NCBI RefSeq assembly: GCF_010499245.1
Contig: NZ_JAAGOW010000002.1
Coordinates: 310,001 to 374,000, forward strand
Origin: Variovorax sp. WS11
GTDB lineage: Bacteria > Pseudomonadota > Gammaproteobacteria > Burkholderiales > Burkholderiaceae_C
Length of the DNA stretch: 64,000 nt
Direction: 5' to 3'
The first letter of the stretch is position 1. Each line of letters opens with the position of its first letter. Positions 37,687-46,505 of this stretch are shown here, in pieces. Below the pieces are notes generated by a model that did no database searches, was not told the origin of the DNA, and was given only the letters and a program-made list of their open reading frames with translations. The translations under genes were made by a program, and so were the position numbers.

Positions 37687-39021
37687 ATGGCCACCATCCT
37701 TCAAAACATTCCCGCCGGCCAGAAGGTCGGCATCGCCTTCTCCGGCGGACTGGACACCAGCGCCGCGCTGCACTGGATGCGCAACAAGGGCGCCATCCCC
37801 TACGCCTACACCGCCAACCTGGGCCAGCCCGACGAGCCCGACTACGACGAGATCCCGCGCAAGGCCATGCTCTACGGCGCCGAGAAGGCCCGGCTGGTCG
37901 ACTGCCGCACGCAGCTCGCATCCGAAGGCCTCGCCGCCCTGCAGGCCGGCGCCTTCCACGTGACCACCGCCGGCCTGACCTACTTCAACACAACGCCGCT
38001 GGGCCGGGCCGTCACCGGCACCATGCTGGTCGCGGCCATGAAAGAGGACGACGTCAACATCTGGGGCGACGGCAGCACCTACAAGGGCAACGACATCGAG
38101 CGCTTCTACCGCTACGGCCTGCTCACCAACCCGGCGCTCAAGATCTACAAGCCCTGGCTGGACCAGACCTTTATCGACGAGTTGGGCGGCCGCGCCGAAA
38201 TGTCGGCCTTCATGCAGAAGGCCGGCTTCGCCTACAAGATGTTGGCCGAGAAGGCCTACTCCACCGACTCCAACATGCTCGGCGCCACGCACGAGGCCAA
38301 GGACCTGGAGCACCTGAACAGCGGCATGAAGATCGTGCAGCCGATCATGGGCGTCGCCTTCTGGAAGGACGAGGTCGAAGTCAAGCGCGAAGAAGTCACC
38401 GTGCGCTTCGTCGAAGGCCGCCCTGTGGCGATCAACGGGGTGGAATTCCCCAGCCTGGTCGAACTGCTGCTGGAAGCCAACCGCGTGGGCGGCCGCCACG
38501 GCCTGGGCATGAGCGACCAGATCGAGAACCGCATCATCGAGGCCAAGAGCCGCGGCATCTACGAGGCCCCGGGCCTGGCGCTGCTCTTCATCGCCTACGA
38601 GCGACTGGTCACCGGCATCCACAACGAAGACACCATCGAGCAGTACCGCGACCACGGCCGCCGCCTGGGCCGCCTGCTCTACCAGGGCCGCTGGTTCGAC
38701 CCGCAGGCCATCATGCTGCGCGAGACGGCCCAGCGCTGGGTGGCGCGCGCGGTCACGGGCGAGGTCACCATAGAGCTGCGCCGCGGCAACGACTACTCGA
38801 TCCTCAACACCGAGTCGCCCAACCTCACCTACAAGCCCGAGCGCTTGACCATGGAAAAGGGCGAATCGAGCTTCTCGCCGGCCGACCGCATCGGCCAGCT
38901 CACGATGCGCAACCTCGACATCGTCGATACGCGCGAGAAGCTGGGCATCTACACGCAGGTGGGCCTGCTCTCCGCGGGTCAGGGTGCCTCGCTGCCGCAG
39001 CTGAAGAACGACACGGACTGA
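37687..39021 (+). CDS. argG: Argininosuccinate synthase
   Basis: 444 residues, the longer argG type found in gamma- and betaproteobacteria. The ATP pyrophosphatase loop reads KVGIAFSGGLDTSAAL near residue 15. Further motifs are YAYTANLGQPDEPDYDEI and DGSTYKGNDIERFYRYG. It joins citrulline and aspartate in arginine synthesis. Confidence 0.97.
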   Translation: MATILQNIPAGQKVGIAFSGGLDTSAALHWMRNKGAIPYAYTANLGQPDEPDYDEIPRKAMLYGAEKARLVDCRTQLASEGLAALQAGAFHVTTAGLTYFNTTPLGRAVTGTMLVAAMKEDDVNIWGDGSTYKGNDIERFYRYGLLTNPALKIYKPWLDQTFIDELGGRAEMSAFMQKAGFAYKMLAEKAYSTDSNMLGATHEAKDLEHLNSGMKIVQPIMGVAFWKDEVEVKREEVTVRFVEGRPVAINGVEFPSLVELLLEANRVGGRHGLGMSDQIENRIIEAKSRGIYEAPGLALLFIAYERLVTGIHNEDTIEQYRDHGRRLGRLLYQGRWFDPQAIMLRETAQRWVARAVTGEVTIELRRGNDYSILNTESPNLTYKPERLTMEKGESSFSPADRIGQLTMRNLDIVDTREKLGIYTQVGLLSAGQGASLPQLKNDTD

Positions 39022-39087
39022 AACTGGTCAGCCGTACGCAGAAGGCGCTGCGTCCTCTGCGTACGGATGATGTGCTCCGCGACCGTC

Positions 39088-39888
39088 TCAGTCGCCGCCT
39101 CCCCCGCAACCGCCCCCGCAGCCCGATCCGCCATCGCCGCCGCCGTCCCCACCACCGGACTCGTTGCTGCCGCCGAAGCTACCCGAGTCGCCCGAGCTGC
39201 CATCGCTCGAATCGCCGAAGCTGCTGCCGCAATGGGTGTCTGAACCGGCCTGCCGGTCGATGTCCTTGCAGTCGGGCACATAGCGGAATCCACCCTCGAC
39301 CCCGAACTTCGCGTCCAGCGCGAACAGCAGCGGCAGCCGGGTCGGCGCGCGCGGATCGATGCTCTCCTCCTTGCAGGTCCAGTACCAGGTCCGGCGCAGC
39401 CCGTCGTTGCGGCGCGCGTCCCGCCCCAGCACCTCCGCCGGCGTGTGGTGCAGCAGGCCGCCGAAGGCTGCCGCGCACCAGCGCTGGTAGCCCTGGGTGT
39501 GCAGGATGAACTCGTGCCAGGCGGCGTCGACCAGCTTGGACGGCATGGCGACGAACTTGCGGTCGCTGCGCAGGTGCGCCATGAAGAACTGGCGCAGGCC
39601 ACGCAGGACCAGATCGGTGTCGCGCTCCTGGAGCTGCGGATAGGCGGCGCGCAGCTTGGCGCCGAGGAAGCGCGGAAAGGTGGCCTCGCGCACAAACTGG
39701 CGGCGCGAGCTCATCTCCCAGGCCTTGAGTGCACCGCCCAGCACCACGCCGATCGCGATGGCGGAAAACAGCGCCCAGCCTGTGCGCCAGTAAAGCACGG
39801 CCACAATGCCCGCCCCCCACAGCAGCCGGCGGCCCCACAGCAACGCCTGGATGCGGCGCCGGAAATTGAGCTGCAGCAGCTCCGTCAC
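39088..39888 (-). CDS. Membrane-associated glycine-rich-domain (GRDP-like) protein of unknown function
   Basis: 266 residues from GTG at 39888, overlapping the murB stop as GTGA. A hydrophobic segment of one or two helices (LLWGAGIVAVLYWRTGWALFSA, in pieces) is followed by a domain with KLVDAAWHEFILHTQGYQRWC and FGGLLHHTP. That W-H-x-x-I-x-H spacing resembles the GRDP/DUF1399 family. The tail from about residue 220 is Gly/Ser-rich (DGSSGDSGSFGGSNESGGG) with two Cys near the end, like tails of other surface or membrane proteins. Role unknown. Confidence 0.7.
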   Translation of the reverse strand: MTELLQLNFRRRIQALLWGRRLLWGAGIVAVLYWRTGWALFSAIAIGVVLGGALKAWEMSSRRQFVREATFPRFLGAKLRAAYPQLQERDTDLVLRGLRQFFMAHLRSDRKFVAMPSKLVDAAWHEFILHTQGYQRWCAAAFGGLLHHTPAEVLGRDARRNDGLRRTWYWTCKEESIDPRAPTRLPLLFALDAKFGVEGGFRYVPDCKDIDRQAGSDTHCGSSFGDSSDGSSGDSGSFGGSNESGGGDGGGDGGSGCGGGCGGGGD

Positions 39889-40937
39889 ACGACCACGGGC
39901 TCCGGCTCCAGCCGGATGCCGAATCGCTCGTACACGCTGGTCTGGATGGCCTTGGCCAGGGTCATGACCTCGCCCCCGGTCGCCGGGTGCGCCGGGCCGC
40001 CGCGGTTGACCAACACCAGCGCCTGCTTCTCGTAGACGCCAGCATTGCCGACGGTCTTGCCCTTCCAGCCGCAGGCGTCGATCAGCCAGCCGGCGGCCAG
40101 CTTGATGCTGCCGTCCGCCATCGGGTAGTGCACGATCTTCGGGTCGCGCGCAATGATGTCGGCGCATTGCTCCGGCGTGACGGTGGGGTTCTTGAAGAAG
40201 CTGCCGGCATTGCCGAGCACCCGCCAATCCGGCAGCTTGGCGCTGCGGATGGCGCAGATCCAGTCGAAGATCTCGGTCGGGCTGGGCGTGGAATTGCCGG
40301 TCTCGGCCATCTTGCGCTCCAGGTCCAGGTAGCCCAGCACCGGCTTCCAGGGCCGCGGCAGCCGGAAGCGCACCCGCGTGATCAGCGCCCGGCCCGCCAG
40401 GCCGAAGCCGTTGACGCCGCCGGCCGCATGCTTGAAGACCGAGTCGCGGTAGCCGAAGGCGCATTGGCCCGCGTCGAGGGTGAAGGCACGGCCGGTGACG
40501 AGGTCGATGGCGTCGAGCGAATCGAAGCGATCCTGCAGCTCGACCCCGTAGGCGCCGATGTTCTGCACCGGCGCGCCGCCCACGGTGCCCGGGATCAACG
40601 CCATGTTCTCGAGGCCGGGATAGCCCTGGTCGAGCATCCAGCGCACCGTGTCGTGCCAGACCTCGCCGGCGCCCGCTTCGATCACCCAGGCGCGCGGCGT
40701 TTCCTCGACCAGCCGGCGCCCCTTGATCTCCACCTTCAGCACCAGCGGCTTGACGTCTCCGGTCAGCACGATGTTGCTGCCGCCGCCGAGCACGAACTTG
40801 GGCGCGCCGCCCCAGGCCTCGTCGGCCAGCAGCGCGGCGACGTCCGCCTCGCTCGCGATGCGCACCAGGTGCTGGGCGCGCGCGACGATGCCGAAGCTGT
40901 TGTGCTGCTGAAGCGGTACGTTGTGCTCCACGATCAT
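39885..40937 (-). CDS. murB: UDP-N-acetylenolpyruvoylglucosamine reductase
   Basis: 350 residues. FAD-binding loop VLGGGSNIVLTGD near residue 50, PGTVGGAPVQNIGAYG, the catalytic Ser in VLGNAGSFFKNP, and a C-terminal Glu in EPEPVVV. This is the longer, type I MurB as in E. coli. It reduces the enolpyruvyl group to form UDP-N-acetylmuramate. Divergent from yajQ across a 44-base gap. Confidence 0.96.
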   Translation of the reverse strand: MIVEHNVPLQQHNSFGIVARAQHLVRIASEADVAALLADEAWGGAPKFVLGGGSNIVLTGDVKPLVLKVEIKGRRLVEETPRAWVIEAGAGEVWHDTVRWMLDQGYPGLENMALIPGTVGGAPVQNIGAYGVELQDRFDSLDAIDLVTGRAFTLDAGQCAFGYRDSVFKHAAGGVNGFGLAGRALITRVRFRLPRPWKPVLGYLDLERKMAETGNSTPSPTEIFDWICAIRSAKLPDWRVLGNAGSFFKNPTVTPEQCADIIARDPKIVHYPMADGSIKLAAGWLIDACGWKGKTVGNAGVYEKQALVLVNRGGPAHPATGGEVMTLAKAIQTSVYERFGIRLEPEPVVV

Positions 40938-40981
40938 GGGAGAATTGTCGCATTCACACCGTGAGGTTCAGAGGAGAGTCC

Positions 40982-41467
40982 ATGCCGTCTTTCGATACCG
41001 TCTGCGAACCCAACCTGCCCGAGGTCAAGAATGCCGTGGAAAACACGGCCAAGGAAATCGGCACGCGCTTCGACTTCAAGGGAACCGCGGCTTCGGTCGA
41101 GCTCAAGGAGAAGGAAATCACGCTGGTCGGCGATGCCGAATTCCAGCTCGTGCAGGTGGAGGACATCCTGCGCAACAAGCTGACCAAGCGCAGCGTGGAT
41201 GTACGCTTCCTCGACAAGGGCGAGGTCCAGAAGATCGGCGGCGACAAGGTCAAGCAGGTGATCAAGGTCAAGAGCGGGATCGAGAGCGAGACCGCCAAGA
41301 AGATCCAGCGCCTCATCAAGGACAGCAAGCTCAAGGTGCAGGCCGCGATCCAGGGCGACGCAGTGCGGGTGACCGGCGCCAAGCGCGACGACCTGCAGGC
41401 CGCAATGGCGCTGATCAAGAAGGACGTGCCGGACATGCCGCTGTCCTTCAACAACTTCCGCGACTGA
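40982..41467 (+). CDS. yajQ: YajQ-family nucleotide-binding protein
   Basis: 161 residues from ATG at 40982, with GGAGAG upstream. The full YajQ sequence pattern is present: MPSFDTVCEPNLPEVKNAVE, TRFDFKGT, and DMPLSFNNFRD at the end. Characterised homologues bind cyclic-di-GMP or RNA. Normal family length. Confidence 0.95.
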   Translation: MPSFDTVCEPNLPEVKNAVENTAKEIGTRFDFKGTAASVELKEKEITLVGDAEFQLVQVEDILRNKLTKRSVDVRFLDKGEVQKIGGDKVKQVIKVKSGIESETAKKIQRLIKDSKLKVQAAIQGDAVRVTGAKRDDLQAAMALIKKDVPDMPLSFNNFRD

Positions 41468-41474
41468 GCGCCCG

Positions 41475-42115
41475 ATGAAGGCCCTCCTCCTCCCGATGCT
41501 GCTGGCCGCGGTAGGCGGCTTCGCGCAAGCCCAGTCCGTGATGCTCACCGGCACCATCGGCAGCCGCGCCATCCTGATCGTCGACGGCAGCGCGCCCAAG
41601 ACGGTGGCGGTGGGCGAGACCTTCCAGGGCGTCAAGCTGCTGTCGCTGGCAGCCGAGCAGGCCACGGTGGAGGCCGGCGGCAAGCGCGTGGCGCTGCGCA
41701 TGGACCAGCCCGTCAGCATCGGCGGCAACGGTGGGGGGGCGGCGGCGGGACGCGCATCGTGCTGCCGGTCTCGAGCGGCGGGCACTTCGCGACGCAGGGC
41801 GCGATCAACGGGCGCAGCGTCAATTTCATGCTCGATACCGGCGCCACCACCGTCGCGCTCTCGGCGGCGGACGCGCAGCGCATCGGGCTCGATTTCAGCA
41901 AGGGCCAGCCGGTGCGCGTGAACACCGCCAACGGCATCGCCCAGGGCTGGCGGGTGCGGCTGAACTCCGTGCGGGTGGGCGATGTCGAGGTCTACGACGT
42001 CGAGGCCATCGTGTCGCAGCAGCCCATGCCCTACGTGCTGCTGGGCAACAGCTTCATCAGCCGCTTCTCGATGCGGCGCGATAGCGACCAGATGGTCCTG
42101 GAAAAACGCTTCTAG
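41475..42115 (+). pseudogene. Retropepsin-like aspartic protease (TIGR02281-type), frameshifted in a G run
   Basis: Starts ATG at 41475, 7 bases after yajQ, with signal peptide MKALLLPMLLAAVGGFAQA. The N-terminal domain runs to SIGGNG, then the frame breaks at a run of seven G (41733-41739). In the next frame it continues GTRIVLPVSSGGHFATQG and NFMLDTGATTVALS, the single-chain retropepsin active site, ending MVLEKRF. One extra G gives an intact 213-residue protein. Clan AA proteases of this type are periplasmic or membrane-bound. The homopolymer points to sequencing error or replication slippage. Confidence 0.8.
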
Positions 42116-42465
42116 GCCGCAGCCGCGGTCACGACGATCTCGATCTTGTAGGCCGCATTGGCCATTGCCGCCTGCACCGTGGCGCGCGGCGGCGTGTTGC
42201 CGGCGGGAATCCAGGCGTCCCACACCTCGTTCATCGCCGTGATATCGCCGATGTCGGCCAGGAAGATCTGCGTCATCAGGATGCGCGACTTGTCGCTGCC
42301 GGCTTCGGCCAGCAGGCGGCCCACCATCGCCAGCACCTGCGCGGTCTGGCCGCGGATGTCCTGCGTGGTGTCGTCGGGCACCTGACCTGCGAGGTAGATG
42401 GTGCCGTTGTGGATCGCCATCTCGGAGAGGCGCGGACCGACGTGGAAGCGTTGAAGTTGGGCCAT
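42112..42465 (-). CDS. RidA-family protein (Rid / YjgF / UK114)
   Basis: 117 residues from ATG at 42465 (MAQLQRFHVGPRLSE). An upstream open frame has no family match. Motifs: YLAGQVPDDTTQDIRGQTAQVL, ILMTQIFLADIGD, and PPRATVQAAMANAAYKIEI with the imine-binding Arg. Such proteins hydrolyse reactive enamines and imines. The C-terminal end is RidA-like but not the canonical RidA; several Rid subfamilies exist. Converges with the retropepsin gene, overlapping by 4 bases. Confidence 0.88.
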   Translation of the reverse strand: MAQLQRFHVGPRLSEMAIHNGTIYLAGQVPDDTTQDIRGQTAQVLAMVGRLLAEAGSDKSRILMTQIFLADIGDITAMNEVWDAWIPAGNTPPRATVQAAMANAAYKIEIVVTAAAA

Positions 42466-42479
42466 GGGAGCTTTCTTTC

Positions 42480-43115
42480 TCAAGTCTTGGCTTTGGAGCC
42501 CAGCCGGGACTCCGTTCCGGCCGCCAGGCGGCGGATGTTTTCCCGATGCCGCCAGATCAGCAGCAGGCTGATCGCGATCAGCGCGAGCAGCACCTCGCGG
42601 GAGAGCGGCCAGGCGATGCCGCCGCCGATCAGGTAGTAGGCCGGCGCGAAGAAGGCCGCCACGATCGAGGCCAGCGAGGAATAGCGGAAGAAGACGGCGA
42701 TGATCAGCCAGGTGGTGCCGGTGGCGAGCCCCAGCAGCCACTCGATGCCCAGCAGCGCGCCGGCCGCCGTGGCCACCCCCTTGCCGCCCTGGAAGCCGAA
42801 GAAGACCGGATAGAGATGCCCCAGGAAGGCCGCCAGCCCGGCCAGCGCCGCGGTGCCCGCCCCCAGTCCATAGGGCTCGCCCAGGTGATGGATCAGGAAG
42901 ACCGGCAGCCAGCCCTTGACCGCGTCCAGCAGCAATGTCGCCAGCGCGGCGCCCTTGTTGCCCGAGCGCAGCACGTTGGTCGCGCCCGGGTTCTTGCTGC
43001 CGTAGCTGCGCGGGTCGGACATGCCGAGCGCCTTGCTGACGATGACGGCAAAGGACAGCGAGCCCAGCAGGTAGGACAGGACGATCGCGATCAACGAAGG
43101 CAGATAGGAACTCAC
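42480..43115 (-). CDS. plsY: Glycerol-3-phosphate acyltransferase PlsY
   Basis: 211 residues, GTG start at 43115. Polytopic inner-membrane protein with the three PlsY cytoplasmic motifs: SYGSKNPGATNVLR near residue 36, GHLYPVFFGFQGGKGVATA near 98, and a third around WRHRENIRRL. It transfers an acyl group from acyl-phosphate to glycerol-3-phosphate in phospholipid synthesis. Confidence 0.95.
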   Translation of the reverse strand: MSSYLPSLIAIVLSYLLGSLSFAVIVSKALGMSDPRSYGSKNPGATNVLRSGNKGAALATLLLDAVKGWLPVFLIHHLGEPYGLGAGTAALAGLAAFLGHLYPVFFGFQGGKGVATAAGALLGIEWLLGLATGTTWLIIAVFFRYSSLASIVAAFFAPAYYLIGGGIAWPLSREVLLALIAISLLLIWRHRENIRRLAAGTESRLGSKAKT

Positions 43116-43223
43116 GGTGTCTCCAGACGGGTCATGCGGCCGAGGGGCCGCCGGACCGGCCGGCTATTCTGCCAGCGCGCACTGCACCGGTTTCACGCCG
43201 AGCAGCCGCACGCAGACCTGTCT

Positions 43224-44285
43224 TCAGATCGCGGGGTCGCGCATCTCCCAGCGCAGCTTGTCGACTTCCGACAACACGTCGGGCGGCAGCCGCTTGTCCC
43301 AGCTGTCGAGGTCCTCCTCGAGCTGGGCCAGCGAAGTCACGCCGATGATGGTGCTCGCCACCTGCCACTTGCTGTGGCAGAAGGCCAGCGCGAACTGCGT
43401 GGGCGTCATGCCGATCGCGCGCGCCAGCGCGTTGTAGCGGCGCGCCGCCTCGAAAGACTCGGGCCGGCCCCAGCGCTGCTTGCGCACCGACTCGTAGCGC
43501 GCGATGCGCGCGCCCTTCGGCGCATGGGGCCCGGTGATGCCGCTCTCGTCGTACTTGCCGGTGAGGAGCCCGAAGCCCAGCGGCGAATAGGCCAGCAGCG
43601 AGACGCCCAGCCGATGCAGGGTCTCGTCCAGGCCGTTCTCGACGCCGCGGCTCAGCACGTTGTAGACGTTCTGCACCGTGGCCACGCGCGGCAGCCCGTG
43701 CTGCTCGGCCAGCCGCACGAATTCGTGCACGCCGTAGGGCGTCTCGTTCGACAGGCCGATGGCGCGCACCTTGCCCGCCTTCACCAGGCCGGCCAGCGCC
43801 TCGAGCTGCTCGTGGATGGGGGTGCGCGAGGTCTCGCGGACCGGGTCGTAGTACATGTTGCCGAAGGCCGGCACATGGCGCTCGGGCCAGTGGATCTGGT
43901 AGAGGTCGATCACGTCCGTCTTCAGGCGGCGGAGGCTGCCCTCGCAGGAGGCCGCGATGTCGGCCGCCGTCATGCCGTTGCCTTCGCGCACCCAGGGCAT
44001 GCCGCGCGAGGGGCCGGCCACCTTGGTGGCGAGCACGACCTTGTCGCGCACGCCGGGGTTCTTCTCGAACCAGTTGCCGATGATCGTCTCGGTCGCGCCG
44101 AAGGTTTCCGCGCGGGCCGGCACGGCGTACATCTCGGCCGTGTCGATGAAGTCGATGCCGCGCTCGAGGGAGCGATGGAGGATGGCGTGTGCGGTGGGCT
44201 CGTCCACCTGCTCGCCGAAGGTCATGGTGCCGAGGCAGATCGGCGTGACGCGCAGATCGCTCTGCCCGAGTTGAATTTTTTGCAT
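43224..44285 (-). CDS. Aldo/keto reductase (Tas-like)
   Basis: 353 residues from ATG at 44285 (MQKIQLGQSDLRVT). AKR catalytic tetrad in place: Asp and Tyr in FIDTAEMY, Lys in VLATKVAG, His in YQIHWPERH. Close in length and sequence to Tas/YghZ-type NADP reductases. Substrate unknown; single gene divergent from an alpha/beta hydrolase. Confidence 0.9.
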   Translation of the reverse strand: MQKIQLGQSDLRVTPICLGTMTFGEQVDEPTAHAILHRSLERGIDFIDTAEMYAVPARAETFGATETIIGNWFEKNPGVRDKVVLATKVAGPSRGMPWVREGNGMTAADIAASCEGSLRRLKTDVIDLYQIHWPERHVPAFGNMYYDPVRETSRTPIHEQLEALAGLVKAGKVRAIGLSNETPYGVHEFVRLAEQHGLPRVATVQNVYNVLSRGVENGLDETLHRLGVSLLAYSPLGFGLLTGKYDESGITGPHAPKGARIARYESVRKQRWGRPESFEAARRYNALARAIGMTPTQFALAFCHSKWQVASTIIGVTSLAQLEEDLDSWDKRLPPDVLSEVDKLRWEMRDPAI

Positions 44286-44371
44286 GCGAGGAATGCTAGC
44301 GACTACCGCGCCAGCCTGCTGTCCGCTGCCGGACTGCGCGGCCGGGGGCTCGTCCGTATCATCGATCGGCC

Positions 44372-45304
44372 ATGTACCAAGCCCTCCGCCCCTCCCGCAG
44401 CGAGTTCGTCCCCATCCGCAACCTGCGCTACCACGTCCGCCTCTGGGGCACGCCTTCGCCGGCGCGCCCTCCCCTGGTGCTGCTGCACGGCTGGATGGAC
44501 GTGGCCGCTTCCTGGCAGTTCGTGGTCGACGCACTGGTCGAGGAGCGCCAGGTGATCGCCCCCGACTGGCGCGGCTTCGGCCTGACCGAGGGCGGCGCGG
44601 TCGACAACTACTGGCTGCCCGACTACCTGGCCGACCTCGACTGGCTGCTCGACCACTATGCCGGCGACACGCCCGTCGACCTGGTCGGCCACAGCATGGG
44701 CGGCAATATCGCGATGCAGTACGGCGGCGTGCGGCCGACGCGGGTGCGCCGCCTGGTCAACCTCGAGGGCTTCGGCATGGCGCCCCTGCAGCCGGCCGAG
44801 GCGCCCGGGCGCTACGGCAAGTGGATCGACCAGCTCAAGCGCCTGCACCGCGGCGAGATGGCGCTGGCCAGCTACCCCGGGCCCGAGGGCGTCGCGCGGC
44901 GGCTGATGAAGACCAACCCGCGCCTCTCGCAGGACAAGGCCGACTGGCTGGCCAGCCACTGGTCCGTGGCGCGCTCCCAGGCCGAGGGCGGCGAGCGCTG
45001 GGAGATCCTGGGCGACCCGGCGCACAAGATCATCAACGCCAACCTGTTCCGCGTCGACGAGGCGCTGGCGCTCTACGCCGCCATCGCCGCGCCGGTGCTG
45101 GCCGTGGTGGCTTCCGACGACAGCCTGGACCACTGGTGGAAGGGCCGCTACACCCTGGCCGACTTCCAGGAGCGCCTGAAATCGGTGCGCGACGTGCGCC
45201 TGGAACGGGTGGAGGATGCCGGCCACATGCTGCACCACGACCAGCCGGGCCGCGTGGCGGCCCTGATCGAGGCATTCCTTGACGCCAGCAGGGCCGGGCG
45301 ATAG
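44372..45304 (+). CDS. Alpha/beta-fold hydrolase
   Basis: 310 residues. Oxyanion motif LLHGWMDVAASW, nucleophile elbow VGHSMGGNIAM near residue 108, acid VVASDDSLD, and His in DAGHMLHHDQP, a complete triad. Likely esterase or epoxide-hydrolase-type enzyme. Immediately upstream of prfB in the same direction; this pairing is seen in several Burkholderiales but implies no known functional link. Confidence 0.88.
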   Translation: MYQALRPSRSEFVPIRNLRYHVRLWGTPSPARPPLVLLHGWMDVAASWQFVVDALVEERQVIAPDWRGFGLTEGGAVDNYWLPDYLADLDWLLDHYAGDTPVDLVGHSMGGNIAMQYGGVRPTRVRRLVNLEGFGMAPLQPAEAPGRYGKWIDQLKRLHRGEMALASYPGPEGVARRLMKTNPRLSQDKADWLASHWSVARSQAEGGERWEILGDPAHKIINANLFRVDEALALYAAIAAPVLAVVASDDSLDHWWKGRYTLADFQERLKSVRDVRLERVEDAGHMLHHDQPGRVAALIEAFLDASRAGR

Positions 45305-45361
45305 GCCTGGCCGGGCGTGAGAAAATCCCCGGTTTTCCCCGAACACCGTCAGGATTTCCCC

Positions 45362-46466
45362 ATGGATGCAGAGCAAATCAATCAAATCGGCGCAACCCTC
45401 GCGGACCTGAGCGCCCGGACGGTCGACTTACGGAGGTATCTTTGACTACGATGCCAAAGCCGAACGTCTGAGGACGGTCAACGCATCGCTCGAAGATCCC
45501 ACCGTCTGGAACGACCCGAAGAAGGCCCAGGAACTGGGCAAGGAAAAGAAGGCGCTCGACGACGTGGTCGTCACGCTCGACCGGCTCACCAGCGGGCTCT
45601 CGGACAACACCGAGCTCTACGAGATGTCGAAGGAGGAAGGCGACATGGATGGCCTGCAGGCCATCGCCGATGACGCCGCCTCGCTCGAGGAAGACATCAA
45701 GCAGCTCGAGTTCCGCCGGATGTTCAGCAACCCGGCCGATCCGCTCAACGCCTTCATCGACATCCAGGCCGGTGCCGGCGGCACCGAGGCCTGCGACTGG
45801 GCCAGCATGCTGCTGCGCCAGTACCTGAAGTACGCCGAGCGCAAGGGCTTCAAGACCCAGATCGAGGACGAGACGCCCGGCGATACGGCCGGCATCAAGG
45901 GCGCGACCATCAAGGTCGAGGGCGACTACGCCTTCGGCCTGCTGCGCACCGAGACCGGCGTGCACCGCCTGGTACGCAAGTCGCCCTTCGACTCGTCGGG
46001 CGGGCGCCACACCAGCTTCGCCAGCATCTTCGTCTACCCCGAGATCGACGACTCGATCGAGATCGAGATCAACCCCGCTGACGTGCGCACCGACACCTAC
46101 CGCGCGAGCGGCGCCGGCGGCCAGCACATCAACAAGACCGACTCGGCGGTGCGCCTCACGCACATCCCGACCGGCATCGTGGTGCAGTGCCAGGACGGCC
46201 GCAGCCAGCACAGCAACCGCGACGTGGCCTGGAAGCGCCTGCGCTCGCGCCTGTACGACCACGAGATGCGCAAGCGCCAGGAAGAGCAGCAGAAGCTGGA
46301 GGACAGCAAGACCGACGTCGGCTGGGGCCACCAGATCCGCAGCTACGTGCTGGACAACAGCCGCATCAAGGACCTGCGCACCAACGTCGAGATCTCCGCC
46401 ACGCAGAAAGTGCTCGACGGCGACCTCGATGCCTTCATCGAGGCCTCGCTCAAGCAGGGCGTCTGA
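45362..46466 (+). CDS. prfB: Peptide chain release factor 2, expressed by programmed +1 frameshift
   Basis: The first 27 codons (45362-45442) end in an in-frame TGA at 45443-45445. Translation continues after a +1 shift from base 45444, giving a protein of 367 residues. Domains: N-terminal coiled coil (DYDAKAERLRTVNASLED), then the catalytic GGQ in GAGGQHINKTDSAVR, and the SPF-type stop-recognition segment RLVRKSPFDSSGGRHTS. It terminates translation at TGA and TAA. The shift provides autoregulation, since scarce RF2 lets ribosomes pause and slip. Confidence 0.97.
45434..45446 (+). other. prfB programmed +1 frameshift site
   Basis: The sequence AGGTATCTTTGAC matches the conserved RF2 slip site: a Shine-Dalgarno-like AGG just upstream of CTT-TGA-C. 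The slippery codon CTT is directly followed by TGA. Confidence 0.95.
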
Positions 46467-46505
46467 TGCAGGCAGCACAACACCAAAATTCCCTGGAGAC
46501 TCTCG

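Noticed and set aside
39088..40953. Apparent large fusion covering murB and the next gene on the minus strand
   Set aside because: murB is in another frame with all motifs; only the section from 39888 down is a real gene.
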